64,000 nucleotides of DNA from Phycisphaerae bacterium (GTDB taxonomy: Bacteria > Planctomycetota > Phycisphaerae > Phycisphaerales > UBA1924), in the NCBI GenBank assembly GCA_016793805.1, contig JAEUIZ010000042.1:62001-126000 (forward strand). The letters are read 5' to 3'. Positions 25,771 to 34,148 of this stretch are shown here, piece by piece. The notes beneath the pieces were generated by a model. It had not been told where the DNA came from, made no database searches, and worked only from the letters and a program-made list of their open reading frames with translations. Every line of letters starts with the position of its first letter. Position 1 is the stretch's first letter. The translations under genes were made by a program, and so were the position numbers.

Positions 25771-26862
25771 CTACCGTCCTAACCGCCCGAGCCGCGCCTG
25801 CAGCCGGTCGATCTGCTGCCCATAGACCTCGGCCTGCCCGAGGAGGCTCGTCTTCCGGCGCTCGAGTTCCTCTCGAATCGCCCCGGGAAGTGTCGGGTCC
25901 GATAGTCGCGTGACCACCGCCGTCAGTTCCTCCAGCGAGCGCGCCCGCGCGGCTACCAGCGTCTCCAGTTGCGCCCGCAGAACCTCCGCCTCGCCCCGGC
26001 GCGCCGGCGCCACCTGCGGGCCCAGCATCCGCGGGCCGGCTCGGTTCAGCGTCGTCGGCAGCGGCGGTGGGGGCGGTCGGCTCTCCCGCGCCTCGCCCCC
26101 GGCCACCACCCCGATCGTGCCACCGTCCGCCTCCAGGCCCATCGCCGTCGCATGGTTCACGGGCCGCGTGAGCGCCGGCGTCTCCAACTTGATCCGCGAC
26201 CCCGCCGCCCCCAGCGACGCGTACGGCCTGGACCGCAGCCGCCAGCCCTCCACCAGCACGTTCTCCTCCAGGTTCAGGCCCAGCGCCGCGTAGTGCCCCA
26301 GTTTGATCTTGAGATGCAGCGTGACCCCGTCGCGGATCACCGTCGCCGGGATCTCGTCCCCCGGGTCGTGCGCGATGATCACGTACCGGAACATCTCGAA
26401 CTCGTCGAGTTTGAACCCGTCGAGCGTCTCGATCCGGTCCCCCGCGCGGAGCACCTCCGCCGCCGGGAATCCGGGCGTGATCGCCGTCAGGATCACCCCG
26501 CGCGACCCCGCGAACGGCCCGTCGCGCCGCACCCCCATCGCCGCGCGTGGCTCGCTCCAGAACCGCGCCCGCGCCAGCCCCATCAGCCGCGTCCGCTGCT
26601 CCGGGCTCAGCCCCGGCTCCCGCAGCCATCGCTCCAGGTGCCGAAGCCGGATCGCGCGGTTCGTCTCGATCGCTTCCGTCGCCGCCTCGCGCCGCGACAA
26701 CTCCGCAGCGCCGAGGTCCTCGACCAGCCGCTTCAGTTCAGGCTCGGGCGCCTCCGCGGGCAGCGCCGCCGGCGGCGGGAGCGCGATCTCCTGCGCCGGG
26801 ACGGACACCGTAACGCCCAGGAGCGCCACCAGCCCTGCCACGCCACAGGCCCCGCGTGCCAT
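25771..26862 (-). CDS. Secreted PDZ-domain protein
   Basis: This 363-residue protein has a signal peptide (hydrophobic core GVAGLVALLGVTVSVPAQ), a helical region (about residues 40-115), and a PDZ-like domain centred on GVILTAITPGFPAAEVLRAGDRIETLDGFKL followed by DEIPATVIRDGVTLHLKIKLG. PDZ domains of this layout bind peptide termini or sense substrate in HtrA or site-2 proteases, but no protease domain is present. A Pro-rich linker and a C-terminal coiled coil (LETLVAARARSLEELTAVV onwards) end the protein. The start is supported by AGGA 7 nt upstream, overlapping the stop of the preceding phosphotransferase, so the two genes are probably coupled. Confidence 0.75.
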   Translation of the reverse strand: MARGACGVAGLVALLGVTVSVPAQEIALPPPAALPAEAPEPELKRLVEDLGAAELSRREAATEAIETNRAIRLRHLERWLREPGLSPEQRTRLMGLARARFWSEPRAAMGVRRDGPFAGSRGVILTAITPGFPAAEVLRAGDRIETLDGFKLDEFEMFRYVIIAHDPGDEIPATVIRDGVTLHLKIKLGHYAALGLNLEENVLVEGWRLRSRPYASLGAAGSRIKLETPALTRPVNHATAMGLEADGGTIGVVAGGEARESRPPPPPLPTTLNRAGPRMLGPQVAPARRGEAEVLRAQLETLVAARARSLEELTAVVTRLSDPTLPGAIREELERRKTSLLGQAEVYGQQIDRLQARLGRLGR

Positions 26863-26870
26863 GACGAATC

Positions 26871-27890
26871 CTAGCCGCCACCGACGATCGCCCGCAGCCG
26901 CCCCGATTCTCGTTGCATCCACGCCGCCTGCGCGTCCACCATCTGCAGCGCCGCCTCTCCCTCCATCCCACCGAGTCTCCCAGTCCCCGCGATCGCCTCC
27001 AGCGACTCGACCACCAGCGCCCCGATCATCAGCCACGGCAGCGATTCGAGTTCCGCCGTCGAGATCACGGCCTCTCGCGCCGACTCGTACCCCCGGCAGA
27101 ACGCCGCCAGCCGCGATCCGTCCAACCCCGGCGTTCGCCCCGCGCCCCCGTGCAGGTCCATCGAGAACTGCAACGCCCCATTCGCCAGGTCCAGCGCCCT
27201 CGGGCCCAGTCGGCACGAGTCCAGGTCCACCACCGCCGCCACCCGGCCGCCCGCGTACAGCACGTTCCCCGGGTGCCAGTCGCCATGCACCACCACCCGC
27301 GGCCACGAATCCCACCCCAACTCTCGCACGCGCCGCATCGCATCCGCGTGCCCCAGCGACAGCCGCCGGAGCACCCCCGCCGCGCTCGCCCCCAGCCGCA
27401 CGCCCGCCGCGAGCGCCAGCGCCGCGATCGGCGCGTCCTGGTGCTCGGGCGCGCCCGGGACGCGCACTGCCGCGAGCAGCCGATGGAACCACTCCAGCAC
27501 TCGCCCGGCCTCCGCCGTCGCCCCGATGCTCCCGTCATATGCCGACGCCTCGACCCAGCGAAAGACCTCGTACGTGCGCGCGCCGATGACCGTTTCCCGA
27601 CCCGCTTCAGGCCCCGGCATCAATGCCGCCGGCGCCACCGGATACCCCTGCCGCGCCAACTCGTCGTGCGCCGCGTGCGCCAGCCGCCGACGCTCACTGG
27701 GCGACTGGTGCCGCTTGAGGAGGAACCGGCCCGCCGGCGTCCGCACCACAACCGAGCCCCCCGATCCGCGCTTCGGCTCACCGACTTCCAACGCTTCGCC
27801 CAGCCCGAACCGCGCCAGCACGAGCGACACCTCGCCCGCGGTTGGGCTTTCCCGCAGCGAGAACCGCCCGCTGGGTTGATCCCCGCCCAT
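26871..27890 (-). CDS. Phosphotransferase of the aminoglycoside/choline kinase fold
   Basis: The 339-residue protein carries the APH-family catalytic motif VVHGDWHPGNVLY followed by VAAVVDLDSCRLGPRALDLANG, equivalent to HGDxxxxN and the metal-binding D. An upstream Lys in LLKRHQSP is a plausible ATP-binding residue. Family substrates include aminoglycosides, choline, homoserine and macrolides; the actual substrate cannot be told and resistance should not be assumed. The ATG at 27890 has an AAGGGG site; a GTG at 27950 is an alternative. It lies in a minus-strand run with yicC upstream and the PDZ gene downstream. Confidence 0.78.
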   Translation of the reverse strand: MGGDQPSGRFSLRESPTAGEVSLVLARFGLGEALEVGEPKRGSGGSVVVRTPAGRFLLKRHQSPSERRRLAHAAHDELARQGYPVAPAALMPGPEAGRETVIGARTYEVFRWVEASAYDGSIGATAEAGRVLEWFHRLLAAVRVPGAPEHQDAPIAALALAAGVRLGASAAGVLRRLSLGHADAMRRVRELGWDSWPRVVVHGDWHPGNVLYAGGRVAAVVDLDSCRLGPRALDLANGALQFSMDLHGGAGRTPGLDGSRLAAFCRGYESAREAVISTAELESLPWLMIGALVVESLEAIAGTGRLGGMEGEAALQMVDAQAAWMQRESGRLRAIVGGG

Positions 27891-27954
27891 CGCCGCGTCC
27901 CCTTGCCCCCCGCCCCCGGTCGCCGCGCTCCCCCTTCCCCTCTGCCGCACCCGC

Positions 27955-28845
27955 TCACTCGACGTTCTGCACCTGCTCCTTGATCCGGTCGATCGCCCCC
28001 TTCACCTCCACGATCGCCTTCGAGATCTCCGAGTCCGGCGACTTGCTCGCGATCGTGTTCGCCTCGCGCAGCATCTCCTGCGACAAAAAATCCAGCGTCC
28101 TCCCCACCGGGCGGTCCCCGTCCGACTCGATCAGGCTCGTGAACTGCTCGATGTGGCCCGACAGGCGGCTCGTCTCCTCCGCGATGTCCGTCCGCTCCGC
28201 GTAGGCCGCGATCTCCCGGATCAGTTCCACCGGATCGACGCGGATGTCGAGGCTCTGGAGCATCGACTCGATCCGCGACCTCAGCCTCGCCTCATAGACC
28301 GTCACCACGCCCGGGGCCCGTTCGGTGATCCGCGCCAGCCGATCCGCGATGAGGTCCCGCTGCCGCGCCAGGTCCTCGCGCAGCGTCCGGCCCTCCTGCC
28401 CGCGCATCACGATCACCTGCTCGCACGCCCGCTCCGTCAGCGGCAAGAGCGCCGCCCGCGCCCGCTGGAGCCGCTCCTCCTCGTTCGCCGGCGCCTGCAA
28501 GACCCCGGGGAGCGCCAGCAGCGACGCCACGTCCAGCGACACCTCGCCCTTGGCCACCATCGGCGCCCGCCGGATCTGCTCGATGTACCGCTCCAACGCC
28601 CGGTGGTTGATCTCGAACGCCGCGGCCTCCGACGCGTCGGTGCACGACGCCGTCAGCGTCACCGTCCCCCGCGCCAGCATCCGCCGCAGCGCCGTCTCCA
28701 ACTCCGCCTCCAGCCCCTGATACGCCTCAGGCAGCCGGATCGTGGCCTTGAAATACTTGCTGTTGAGCGACCGCACCTCGACGAAGTAGTGAACGCCCTC
28801 GCGCTCCGCCGACGCCTCGCCAAACCCCGTCATGCTTCGGATCAC
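27955..28845 (-). CDS. yicC: YicC/YloC family endoribonuclease
   Basis: The 296-residue protein starts with the family signature MIRSMTGFGEA (here from a GTG codon), contains VEVRSLNSKYFKATIRLPE, and ends with the diagnostic DFLSQEMLREANTIASKSPDSEISKAIVEVKGAIDRIKEQVQNVE region. Escherichia coli YicC was reported to promote degradation of a small RNA and related proteins cleave RNA, so an RNA-decay role is likely (family knowledge). It is the first gene of a three-gene minus-strand run; secG lies 73 bp upstream. Confidence 0.93.
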   Translation of the reverse strand: MIRSMTGFGEASAEREGVHYFVEVRSLNSKYFKATIRLPEAYQGLEAELETALRRMLARGTVTLTASCTDASEAAAFEINHRALERYIEQIRRAPMVAKGEVSLDVASLLALPGVLQAPANEEERLQRARAALLPLTERACEQVIVMRGQEGRTLREDLARQRDLIADRLARITERAPGVVTVYEARLRSRIESMLQSLDIRVDPVELIREIAAYAERTDIAEETSRLSGHIEQFTSLIESDGDRPVGRTLDFLSQEMLREANTIASKSPDSEISKAIVEVKGAIDRIKEQVQNVE

Positions 28846-28917
28846 GAGCGGTCTTCCATCGCGCGCCCACCCCCATCAGGTCGCGGCTTCCCCAGTCTAC
28901 CAGATCCGCGATCGCCG

Positions 28918-29367
28918 CTACTTGGGAGCACCCGTTGCCGGCACCTCGCCCGTCGGCGCTGCCGGCGTCGCTTCTGGCGGCGGCGTAGGAGTCGCCGCCG
29001 GAGCGCCAGTTGGGCCTGTCGCGCCCGTCGTCGCCGGGGCGCCGCCCGCTCCATTGGGGCCGCCCGTCCCGCTCGCCGCGGGCTCACCGGCCACGGGCTT
29101 CGGCGCCCGCGTCGCGAAGTTCAGCCCGACCGCGAACACCACGTACACGACGAACATCAGGATCGTGGCGAACGTGAGCGCGTCCCCGGTCTTGGCGCCG
29201 AACGCCGTCTGCCCGGAGCCCGCACCAGACCCGAACGCGCCCGCCAGCCCGCCACCCGCCGGCCTCTGGATCAGCACCGTCAGGATCAGCAGCACGCACA
29301 CGAACAAGAACACGGCAATCAGGATCGCCGTCAGCCACACCGGAATCTGAGCCAGCATCAGGATCAT
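28918..29367 (-). CDS. secG: Preprotein translocase subunit SecG
   Basis: SecG assists SecYEG-mediated export. This 149-residue protein has two transmembrane segments (about residues 5-30 and 65-85) joined by the conserved loop VLIQRPAGGGLAGAFGSG...TAFGAKTGD, which is highly characteristic. The second segment and a Pro/Ala/Gly-rich C-terminal tail of about 60 residues follow; such tails are common in planctomycete SecG. The ATG at 29367 is chosen because GGAG lies 6 nt upstream; a GTG four codons earlier is possible. Confidence 0.9.
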   Translation of the reverse strand: MILMLAQIPVWLTAILIAVFLFVCVLLILTVLIQRPAGGGLAGAFGSGAGSGQTAFGAKTGDALTFATILMFVVYVVFAVGLNFATRAPKPVAGEPAASGTGGPNGAGGAPATTGATGPTGAPAATPTPPPEATPAAPTGEVPATGAPK

Positions 29368-29400
29368 CCGATACTCCACGGGGCTCCCAGTGTATGCGGG

Positions 29401-29428
29401 TGGACCACGCCCCGACGTTCGCTACGAT
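29401..29428 (+). promoter_or_regulatory. Candidate tRNA-Ser promoter
   Basis: TGGACC and TACGAT hexamers lie 16 bp apart, with the -10 box 45 bp before the mature tRNA. The boxes are imperfect, but it is the best match in the short gap between secG and the tRNA. Confidence 0.35.
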
Positions 29429-29473
29429 GAGCCCGTCAGCCGTCGGCCTCCCCGGCCCCGGCCCGACTTCGCC

Positions 29474-29564
29474 GGAGAGGTGGCCGAGTGGCTGAAGGCG
29501 ACGGTTTGCTAAACCGTTATACGACCTTAAAGTTGTATCGCGGGTTCGAATCCCGCCCTCTCCG
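29474..29564 (+). tRNA. tRNA-Ser (anticodon GCT)
   Basis: The sequence folds as a class II tRNA with a long variable arm. The acceptor stem is GGAGAGG/CCTCTCC, the D-arm region GGCCGAGTGGCTGAAGGC, the anticodon stem ACGGT/ACCGT with loop TTGCTAA giving GCT, then an extended variable arm and the T-arm CGGGTTCGAATCCCG. The discriminator is G and no CCA is encoded. It reads AGU and AGC codons. Confidence 0.96.
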
Positions 29565-29624
29565 CTTTCTCGCTGTCGGTCGACGATCCGATACCATCGC
29601 CCCCGCTTGGCGATCGTCCCGACC

Positions 29625-31133
29625 ATGACCCCGCAACGCGCCTACGACGAACTCCTCCGCCTCTCGCGCGACCTGAACGTCTTCGCGTCCTGCGCCGATC
29701 TCCTCGAATGGGACGAGGAGACCTTCATGCCGCCCGGGGCCGTCGCGCACCGCGGCGAGCAGCGCGCCGCCCTCGCCGGGCTCCTCCACGATCGCGCCGT
29801 CGATCCGCGCTGGAACGACCTCCTCGCCGCCGTCGAGGGTTCGGCCCTCGTCGCCGATCCCGACTCGCCCATCGCGGCCACCGTGCGCGAACTCCGCCGC
29901 GAGCACGACCGCCAGGTCCGGCTCCCGCGCCGTCTGGTAGAAGAACAGGCCCGCGTCACCACCCTCGCCCAGCGCGCGTGGACCGAGGCCCGCGAGGAGT
30001 CCGACTTCTCGCGCCTCCTCCCGCACCTCCAGCGGATCGTCGCCCTCGCTCGCGAGCAGGCCGCCGTTTCGGGCCACCCCGGCCCGGCCTATGACGCCCT
30101 CCTCGACCACTACGAGCCCGGCGCGACCGGCCAGGCCGTCGCCTCGCTCATGGCCAGCCTCGGTGCCGCGCTCCGTCCGCTCGTCCAGGCCATCGCCGCC
30201 AAGCGCCGCCCCCGCGCCGCCCTCCTCAAGCGAGAGTTCCCCGTCGATCGACAGCGCCTCTTCGCCCAGGCCGTCGCCGCCGCCCTCGGCTTCGATCTCG
30301 AACGCGGGCGGCTCGACATCGGCGCCCACCCCTTCTGCATCGCGCTCGGTCCGGGCGACACCCGCATGGCCGTCCGATTCTCCGACCGCGCCTTCGCCGA
30401 GGGGTTCTTCTTCCTCCTCCACGAGGTCGGGCACGGTCTCTACGAGCAGGGACTCGACACCGCCCACGCCGGCACGCCCCTGGGTCGGCCCGCGTCCATC
30501 GGCCTCCACGAGAGCCAGGCCCGCCTCTGGGAGAACCAGATCGGCCGCGGGCTCCCCTTCTGGAAGCACTTCTTCCCCAGGCTGAAGAACGTCTTCCCCG
30601 AGGCGCTGGGCACTGCACGCCTCGACGCCTTCCACGCCGCCATCAACCGCATCGAGGTCTCCCCGCTCCGCGCCCAGGCCGACGAACTCACGTACAACCT
30701 CCACATCTGGGTCCGCTTCGACCTCGAGCGCGACATGGTCGAGGGCCGACTCGATCCCAAGGACCTCCCCGAAGCGTGGCGCGCCGCATACCGCGCCCGC
30801 CTGGGCGTCGAGCCCGCTTCCGATGCCGACGGCTGCCTCCAGGACGGCCATTGGGCCGAGGGACTGCTCGGGTACTTCCCGACCTACACGCTCGGGAACG
30901 TCTACGCCGCCCAGTTGATCGCCGCCGCTCGACGCGACCTCCCCGACCTCGACGACGCGATGGCCCGAGGCGACTTCTCGCCCCTGCTCCTCTGGCTCCG
31001 CGCCAAGGTCCACGTGCACGGGCAACGCTTCCGTCCCGACGCGCTGATCCAGCGCATCGCCGGCGGCCCGCCCGACCACGCCCCGCTCGTCCGCGCCCTC
31101 GACGACAAGTACCGCACGCTCTACAACCTCTGA
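29625..31133 (+). CDS. M32 family carboxypeptidase (carboxypeptidase Taq type)
   Basis: This 502-residue protein is a zinc metallocarboxypeptidase that removes C-terminal residues from peptides. The zinc motif HEVGH occupies residues 266-270, followed by the third-ligand segment HESQARLWENQIGR that is diagnostic for M32. The N-terminal helical region (FASCADLLEWDEETFMPPGA) and the C-terminal HGQRFRPDALIQRI segment also match. No signal peptide is seen, so it is cytoplasmic. The ATG at 29625 is preferred to a TTG six codons earlier. It begins 60 bp after tRNA-Ser and may use the tRNA promoter. Confidence 0.93.
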   Translation: MTPQRAYDELLRLSRDLNVFASCADLLEWDEETFMPPGAVAHRGEQRAALAGLLHDRAVDPRWNDLLAAVEGSALVADPDSPIAATVRELRREHDRQVRLPRRLVEEQARVTTLAQRAWTEAREESDFSRLLPHLQRIVALAREQAAVSGHPGPAYDALLDHYEPGATGQAVASLMASLGAALRPLVQAIAAKRRPRAALLKREFPVDRQRLFAQAVAAALGFDLERGRLDIGAHPFCIALGPGDTRMAVRFSDRAFAEGFFFLLHEVGHGLYEQGLDTAHAGTPLGRPASIGLHESQARLWENQIGRGLPFWKHFFPRLKNVFPEALGTARLDAFHAAINRIEVSPLRAQADELTYNLHIWVRFDLERDMVEGRLDPKDLPEAWRAAYRARLGVEPASDADGCLQDGHWAEGLLGYFPTYTLGNVYAAQLIAAARRDLPDLDDAMARGDFSPLLLWLRAKVHVHGQRFRPDALIQRIAGGPPDHAPLVRALDDKYRTLYNL

Positions 31134-31197
31134 ACGCGGCCAACCCGGCCCACGCCCGGCCCCCGCGCCGATCTCTCGCGCGGTAGACTCGGGCACC

Positions 31198-32112
31198 ATG
31201 AGAACTTCCCTCGCCCCATCGGGGTGCGGCATCGTCGCGATGCTCCTCCCAGTCGTCGCGCGCGCTCAGGTCCTGTATGACAACGGGCCGTACCTGACCC
31301 ATCCGGGCGGCGGCGCGGGTGGCGCGGGCCTGAGCGCCGTCCAAACAACGCTCAACCTCCAGAGCCAGGGCTTCAGCATGATCGCCCCGGCCGACCGCCT
31401 CGCCGACGACTTCACGATCCCCGGGCCCGCCGCGTGGACCCTCGAGGCCGTCGAGTTCCTCGCCTTCCAGACCAACTCGTCCACCTCCACGCCCACGTTC
31501 ACCTCGATCAACCTCCGCATCTGGTCCGCCAGGCCCGGCGACCCAGGCTCCACCATCCTCTTCGGCGACACCACCACCAACGTCCTGCTCTCGGCCGCCT
31601 GGGCCAACTCCTTCCGCGCGCTCGACACCGAGCCGCTCAACGCGACCCGCCCGATCATGGCCGTCCGCGCCGCCATCGTCCCGCCCCTGACGCTCCCGCC
31701 CGGGACTTACTGGATCGACTGGCAGGCCGCCGGCTCGCTCCCCTCCGGCCCGTGGTGCGTGCCCGTCACCATCCTCGGCGAGACCGCCAAACCCGGCGCC
31801 AATGCGCGGCAGTTCCTCAACGCGGTGGGCGCGTGGCGCGACGCCAGGGACTCGCTCAGCCAGGCCAAGCAAGACATGACCTTCCGAATCCTCGGCACCT
31901 CCGGCGCCGGCCCCCAGCCCTGCTACGCCAACTGCGACGGCTCAACCATCGCCCCCGTCCTCAACGTCAACGACTTTGTCTGCTTCAACAATCTCTTCGC
32001 GGGGGGCGACTCCCGGGCCAACTGCGACGCCTCGACGACCGCCCCCGTCCTCAACGTCAACGACTTCGTCTGCTTCAACAACCGCTTCGTCGCCGGATGC
32101 TCAGCGCCCTAG
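31198..32112 (+). CDS. Secreted protein with paired dockerin-like C-terminal motifs
   Basis: The 304-residue protein has a signal peptide (ending VVARAQ), a beta-rich domain of about 210 residues starting VLYDNGPYLT and containing VADDFTIPGPAAWTLEAV-like segments, and two C-terminal motifs of about 24 residues (NCDGSTIAPVLNVNDFVCFNNLF and a near copy). The DFVCF and NCDxST pattern resembles what is called a GC-type dockerin domain in planctomycetes; I recall this name but could not check it. Dockerins bind cohesins on scaffold proteins, so the protein may be cell-attached. It is paralogous to the protein at 37636-38535 (same VLxDNGPxxT start and LPPGTYWxDW segment). The function of the main domain is unknown. 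Confidence 0.8.
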   Translation: MRTSLAPSGCGIVAMLLPVVARAQVLYDNGPYLTHPGGGAGGAGLSAVQTTLNLQSQGFSMIAPADRLADDFTIPGPAAWTLEAVEFLAFQTNSSTSTPTFTSINLRIWSARPGDPGSTILFGDTTTNVLLSAAWANSFRALDTEPLNATRPIMAVRAAIVPPLTLPPGTYWIDWQAAGSLPSGPWCVPVTILGETAKPGANARQFLNAVGAWRDARDSLSQAKQDMTFRILGTSGAGPQPCYANCDGSTIAPVLNVNDFVCFNNLFAGGDSRANCDASTTAPVLNVNDFVCFNNRFVAGCSAP

Positions 32113-32113
32113 G

Positions 32114-33961
32114 TCACCGCGAGCTCGGCGGCTCGGGCTTCGTCTCGGCCTCCGGCTTCGCCTCCACGCCCACCGTGTCTCGCTCCGCTCCGGGCCTCGC
32201 CCGCCGCGATCCCAGTTGCCGCGCCGCCGTCGTCTCCTCCTGGTACACCAGCACGTCGAACAGGTCGCGCACCACCACCGGAGTGAACTGCGCGTCCATC
32301 GCCATCGCCCCGATGCTCCGCATCGGCCTCATGTCGAACACCCACGACGAGCCCGGGTCGTCCTCGCTCGCTCCGCGCAGATCGAGCAGGAATCCCGGCA
32401 TCCCCGCCGACGCCAGGTACGACTCCACGCTCGTGGGCGTGGGCGCGCCAAGTTCGTTGTCGCTCACCAGCCCCCTGCCCGTCGCGATCGCCGTGTACTT
32501 CCCCCGCGCCGTGGCGAACCCGAACACCACCATCTGCCCCGGGAACCGCTTCTCCAGGTAGTTCCCCATCCATCGGCTGTTCCAGATCGTCCCGCGCGAG
32601 ACGTGCGCGTTGTGCGCCCAGAGCACGATCTTCGCCCCGGGGTTCTGCTCGAGGATCCACGCGACGTTCTCCGCCATGCACTCGTCGCGGATGTTGCTCC
32701 CGCGGGCCATGTTCCCATGCATCGCCGCCAGCATCGACATCCCCTGCGCCACGACGCGCGCGTTCTGGATCGCCCAGTCCGCGTCCTTGGGCGTCGACGC
32801 CGCGGCCAGCGCGTCCCGCCGCTCGCGCAGCGTCGCCACCAGCCCGTCCGCCCGCGCCAGGAGCCCCTTGTGGTCCACCGGCTTCGGGTCCGCCACGTGC
32901 CGAAGTTCCAGGCAACTCTCGCCCCCGTGCGCGTCCCTCTTCACCCGCTTGCCCGCGTAGTTCGGCTGCCCGCCGATCGAGAAGTGCCGAACCGCCTCGT
33001 CCTCGAAGTCCAGGCAGAACCGCGCCGGGTCGTGGTACGGCACCCCGTCCAGCGTGATCTCGATGTCGTCGTACCACGCCGCCCCCTTGCCCATCAGGAT
33101 GAGCCCCCACGCGATCCCGGCCGTCTCCGCCGGGATGTCCAGCGTCACCTCGTGCCGCGTCCACGGCGTCGTCCCGCTCGGCCCGCGCCCCTCCATGTTG
33201 TCGAACGCGAGCACGCGCCCGTCCGCCGAGTCGCACCGCCACCACAGCCCGGCGTACCCGTCCTTCACGCCCTCGGTCCGCATGAACGCCGAGAGCACCA
33301 GTCTCTTCCCTCTCGCCGCGTCCACCGGGAACGTGGAGGTTGCCACGCCGAACGAGGCGCCCTCCGGCCCGCTCATCGTCTTGAACGCGTCCTTCACCCC
33401 CGCGAACGTCGCCTTCGCCTCGTCCAACAGGTCCGGCGCCCGCGCCGCGATGAAGTCCTGCGCGATCTGCGCTGCCACGTTCGGCGTCTGCATGTCGAAC
33501 CCCGTGAACTGCACCCGCCCCTTCCCCGAGAGGTTGAACGCGCGCATCCACTCGACCATCGCCAGCACTTCCTCCGTGTTCCACGTCCAGAAGTACATCC
33601 CCCCGATCAGCGCCGCCGGGTCCCCCTTGCCCTCGAGCACGTACTCGTTGAGCCGGAACGACTCCGGCATGCTCGCCTCGATCGAGAAGATCGTGAACCC
33701 CAGGTTCGTGCACAGGTACTCCAGCAGCCGGTGCTTCATCTGGAACGCCTCGCGCGTCCCGTGCGTCGGCTCCCCCAGGCCCACGATCCGCGCCTCGCCC
33801 ACCATCGAGCGCACCGCCGCCAGGTCCTCGAACCCGTGCCCCGCCTCCGAGGTCGTGAACGCCGACGCCGTCCGCTCGATCCACGCCGTCGCCGGCGGGG
33901 GGACCACTTCGGTCCGCGGGGGCTGGGCCAGCAACACCATCGCAACCACAAGCGGGTTCAT
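32114..33961 (-). CDS. Secreted erythromycin-esterase-like protein
   Basis: This 615-residue protein begins with a hydrophobic signal-like segment (LVVAMVLLAQPP) and matches the erythromycin esterase family fold: GLGEPTHGTREAFQMKHRLLEYL, FSIEASMPESFRLNEYVL, a central MYFWTWNTEEV segment and WAHNAHVSRGTIW. In family members a histidine in THG acts with glutamates in hydrolysis. A region of about 180 residues in the middle (about 220-400) is not typical of Ere enzymes and looks like a beta-sandwich insert. Macrolide hydrolysis cannot be assumed; most chromosomal members have unknown substrates. The ATG at 33961 follows GAGGAG by 7 nt, which decides the start. Confidence 0.8.
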   Translation of the reverse strand: MNPLVVAMVLLAQPPRTEVVPPPATAWIERTASAFTTSEAGHGFEDLAAVRSMVGEARIVGLGEPTHGTREAFQMKHRLLEYLCTNLGFTIFSIEASMPESFRLNEYVLEGKGDPAALIGGMYFWTWNTEEVLAMVEWMRAFNLSGKGRVQFTGFDMQTPNVAAQIAQDFIAARAPDLLDEAKATFAGVKDAFKTMSGPEGASFGVATSTFPVDAARGKRLVLSAFMRTEGVKDGYAGLWWRCDSADGRVLAFDNMEGRGPSGTTPWTRHEVTLDIPAETAGIAWGLILMGKGAAWYDDIEITLDGVPYHDPARFCLDFEDEAVRHFSIGGQPNYAGKRVKRDAHGGESCLELRHVADPKPVDHKGLLARADGLVATLRERRDALAAASTPKDADWAIQNARVVAQGMSMLAAMHGNMARGSNIRDECMAENVAWILEQNPGAKIVLWAHNAHVSRGTIWNSRWMGNYLEKRFPGQMVVFGFATARGKYTAIATGRGLVSDNELGAPTPTSVESYLASAGMPGFLLDLRGASEDDPGSSWVFDMRPMRSIGAMAMDAQFTPVVVRDLFDVLVYQEETTAARQLGSRRARPGAERDTVGVEAKPEAETKPEPPSSR

Positions 33962-34148
33962 GCCAGGGCTCCTCGTGAGGTTCCGCACCTTGTTCCGACT
34001 TCCACGACTGCGGTTGCACTCGGTCGATCCGGCACCGCGCCCGCCGCGTATAGACCCCGCGACGAGGCTGGCGGGCGCCGGGCCGCCATGCTAACCTCTC
34101 CACGCCTCGAGCCCCACGCGGGCTCGGCACAACCCCAAGGAGCATCCG

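Noticed and set aside
26871-27890. Antibiotic-resistance kinase
   Set aside because: The APH fold covers many substrates (choline, homoserine, fructosamine and others) and the context is chromosomal housekeeping, so a resistance label is not justified.
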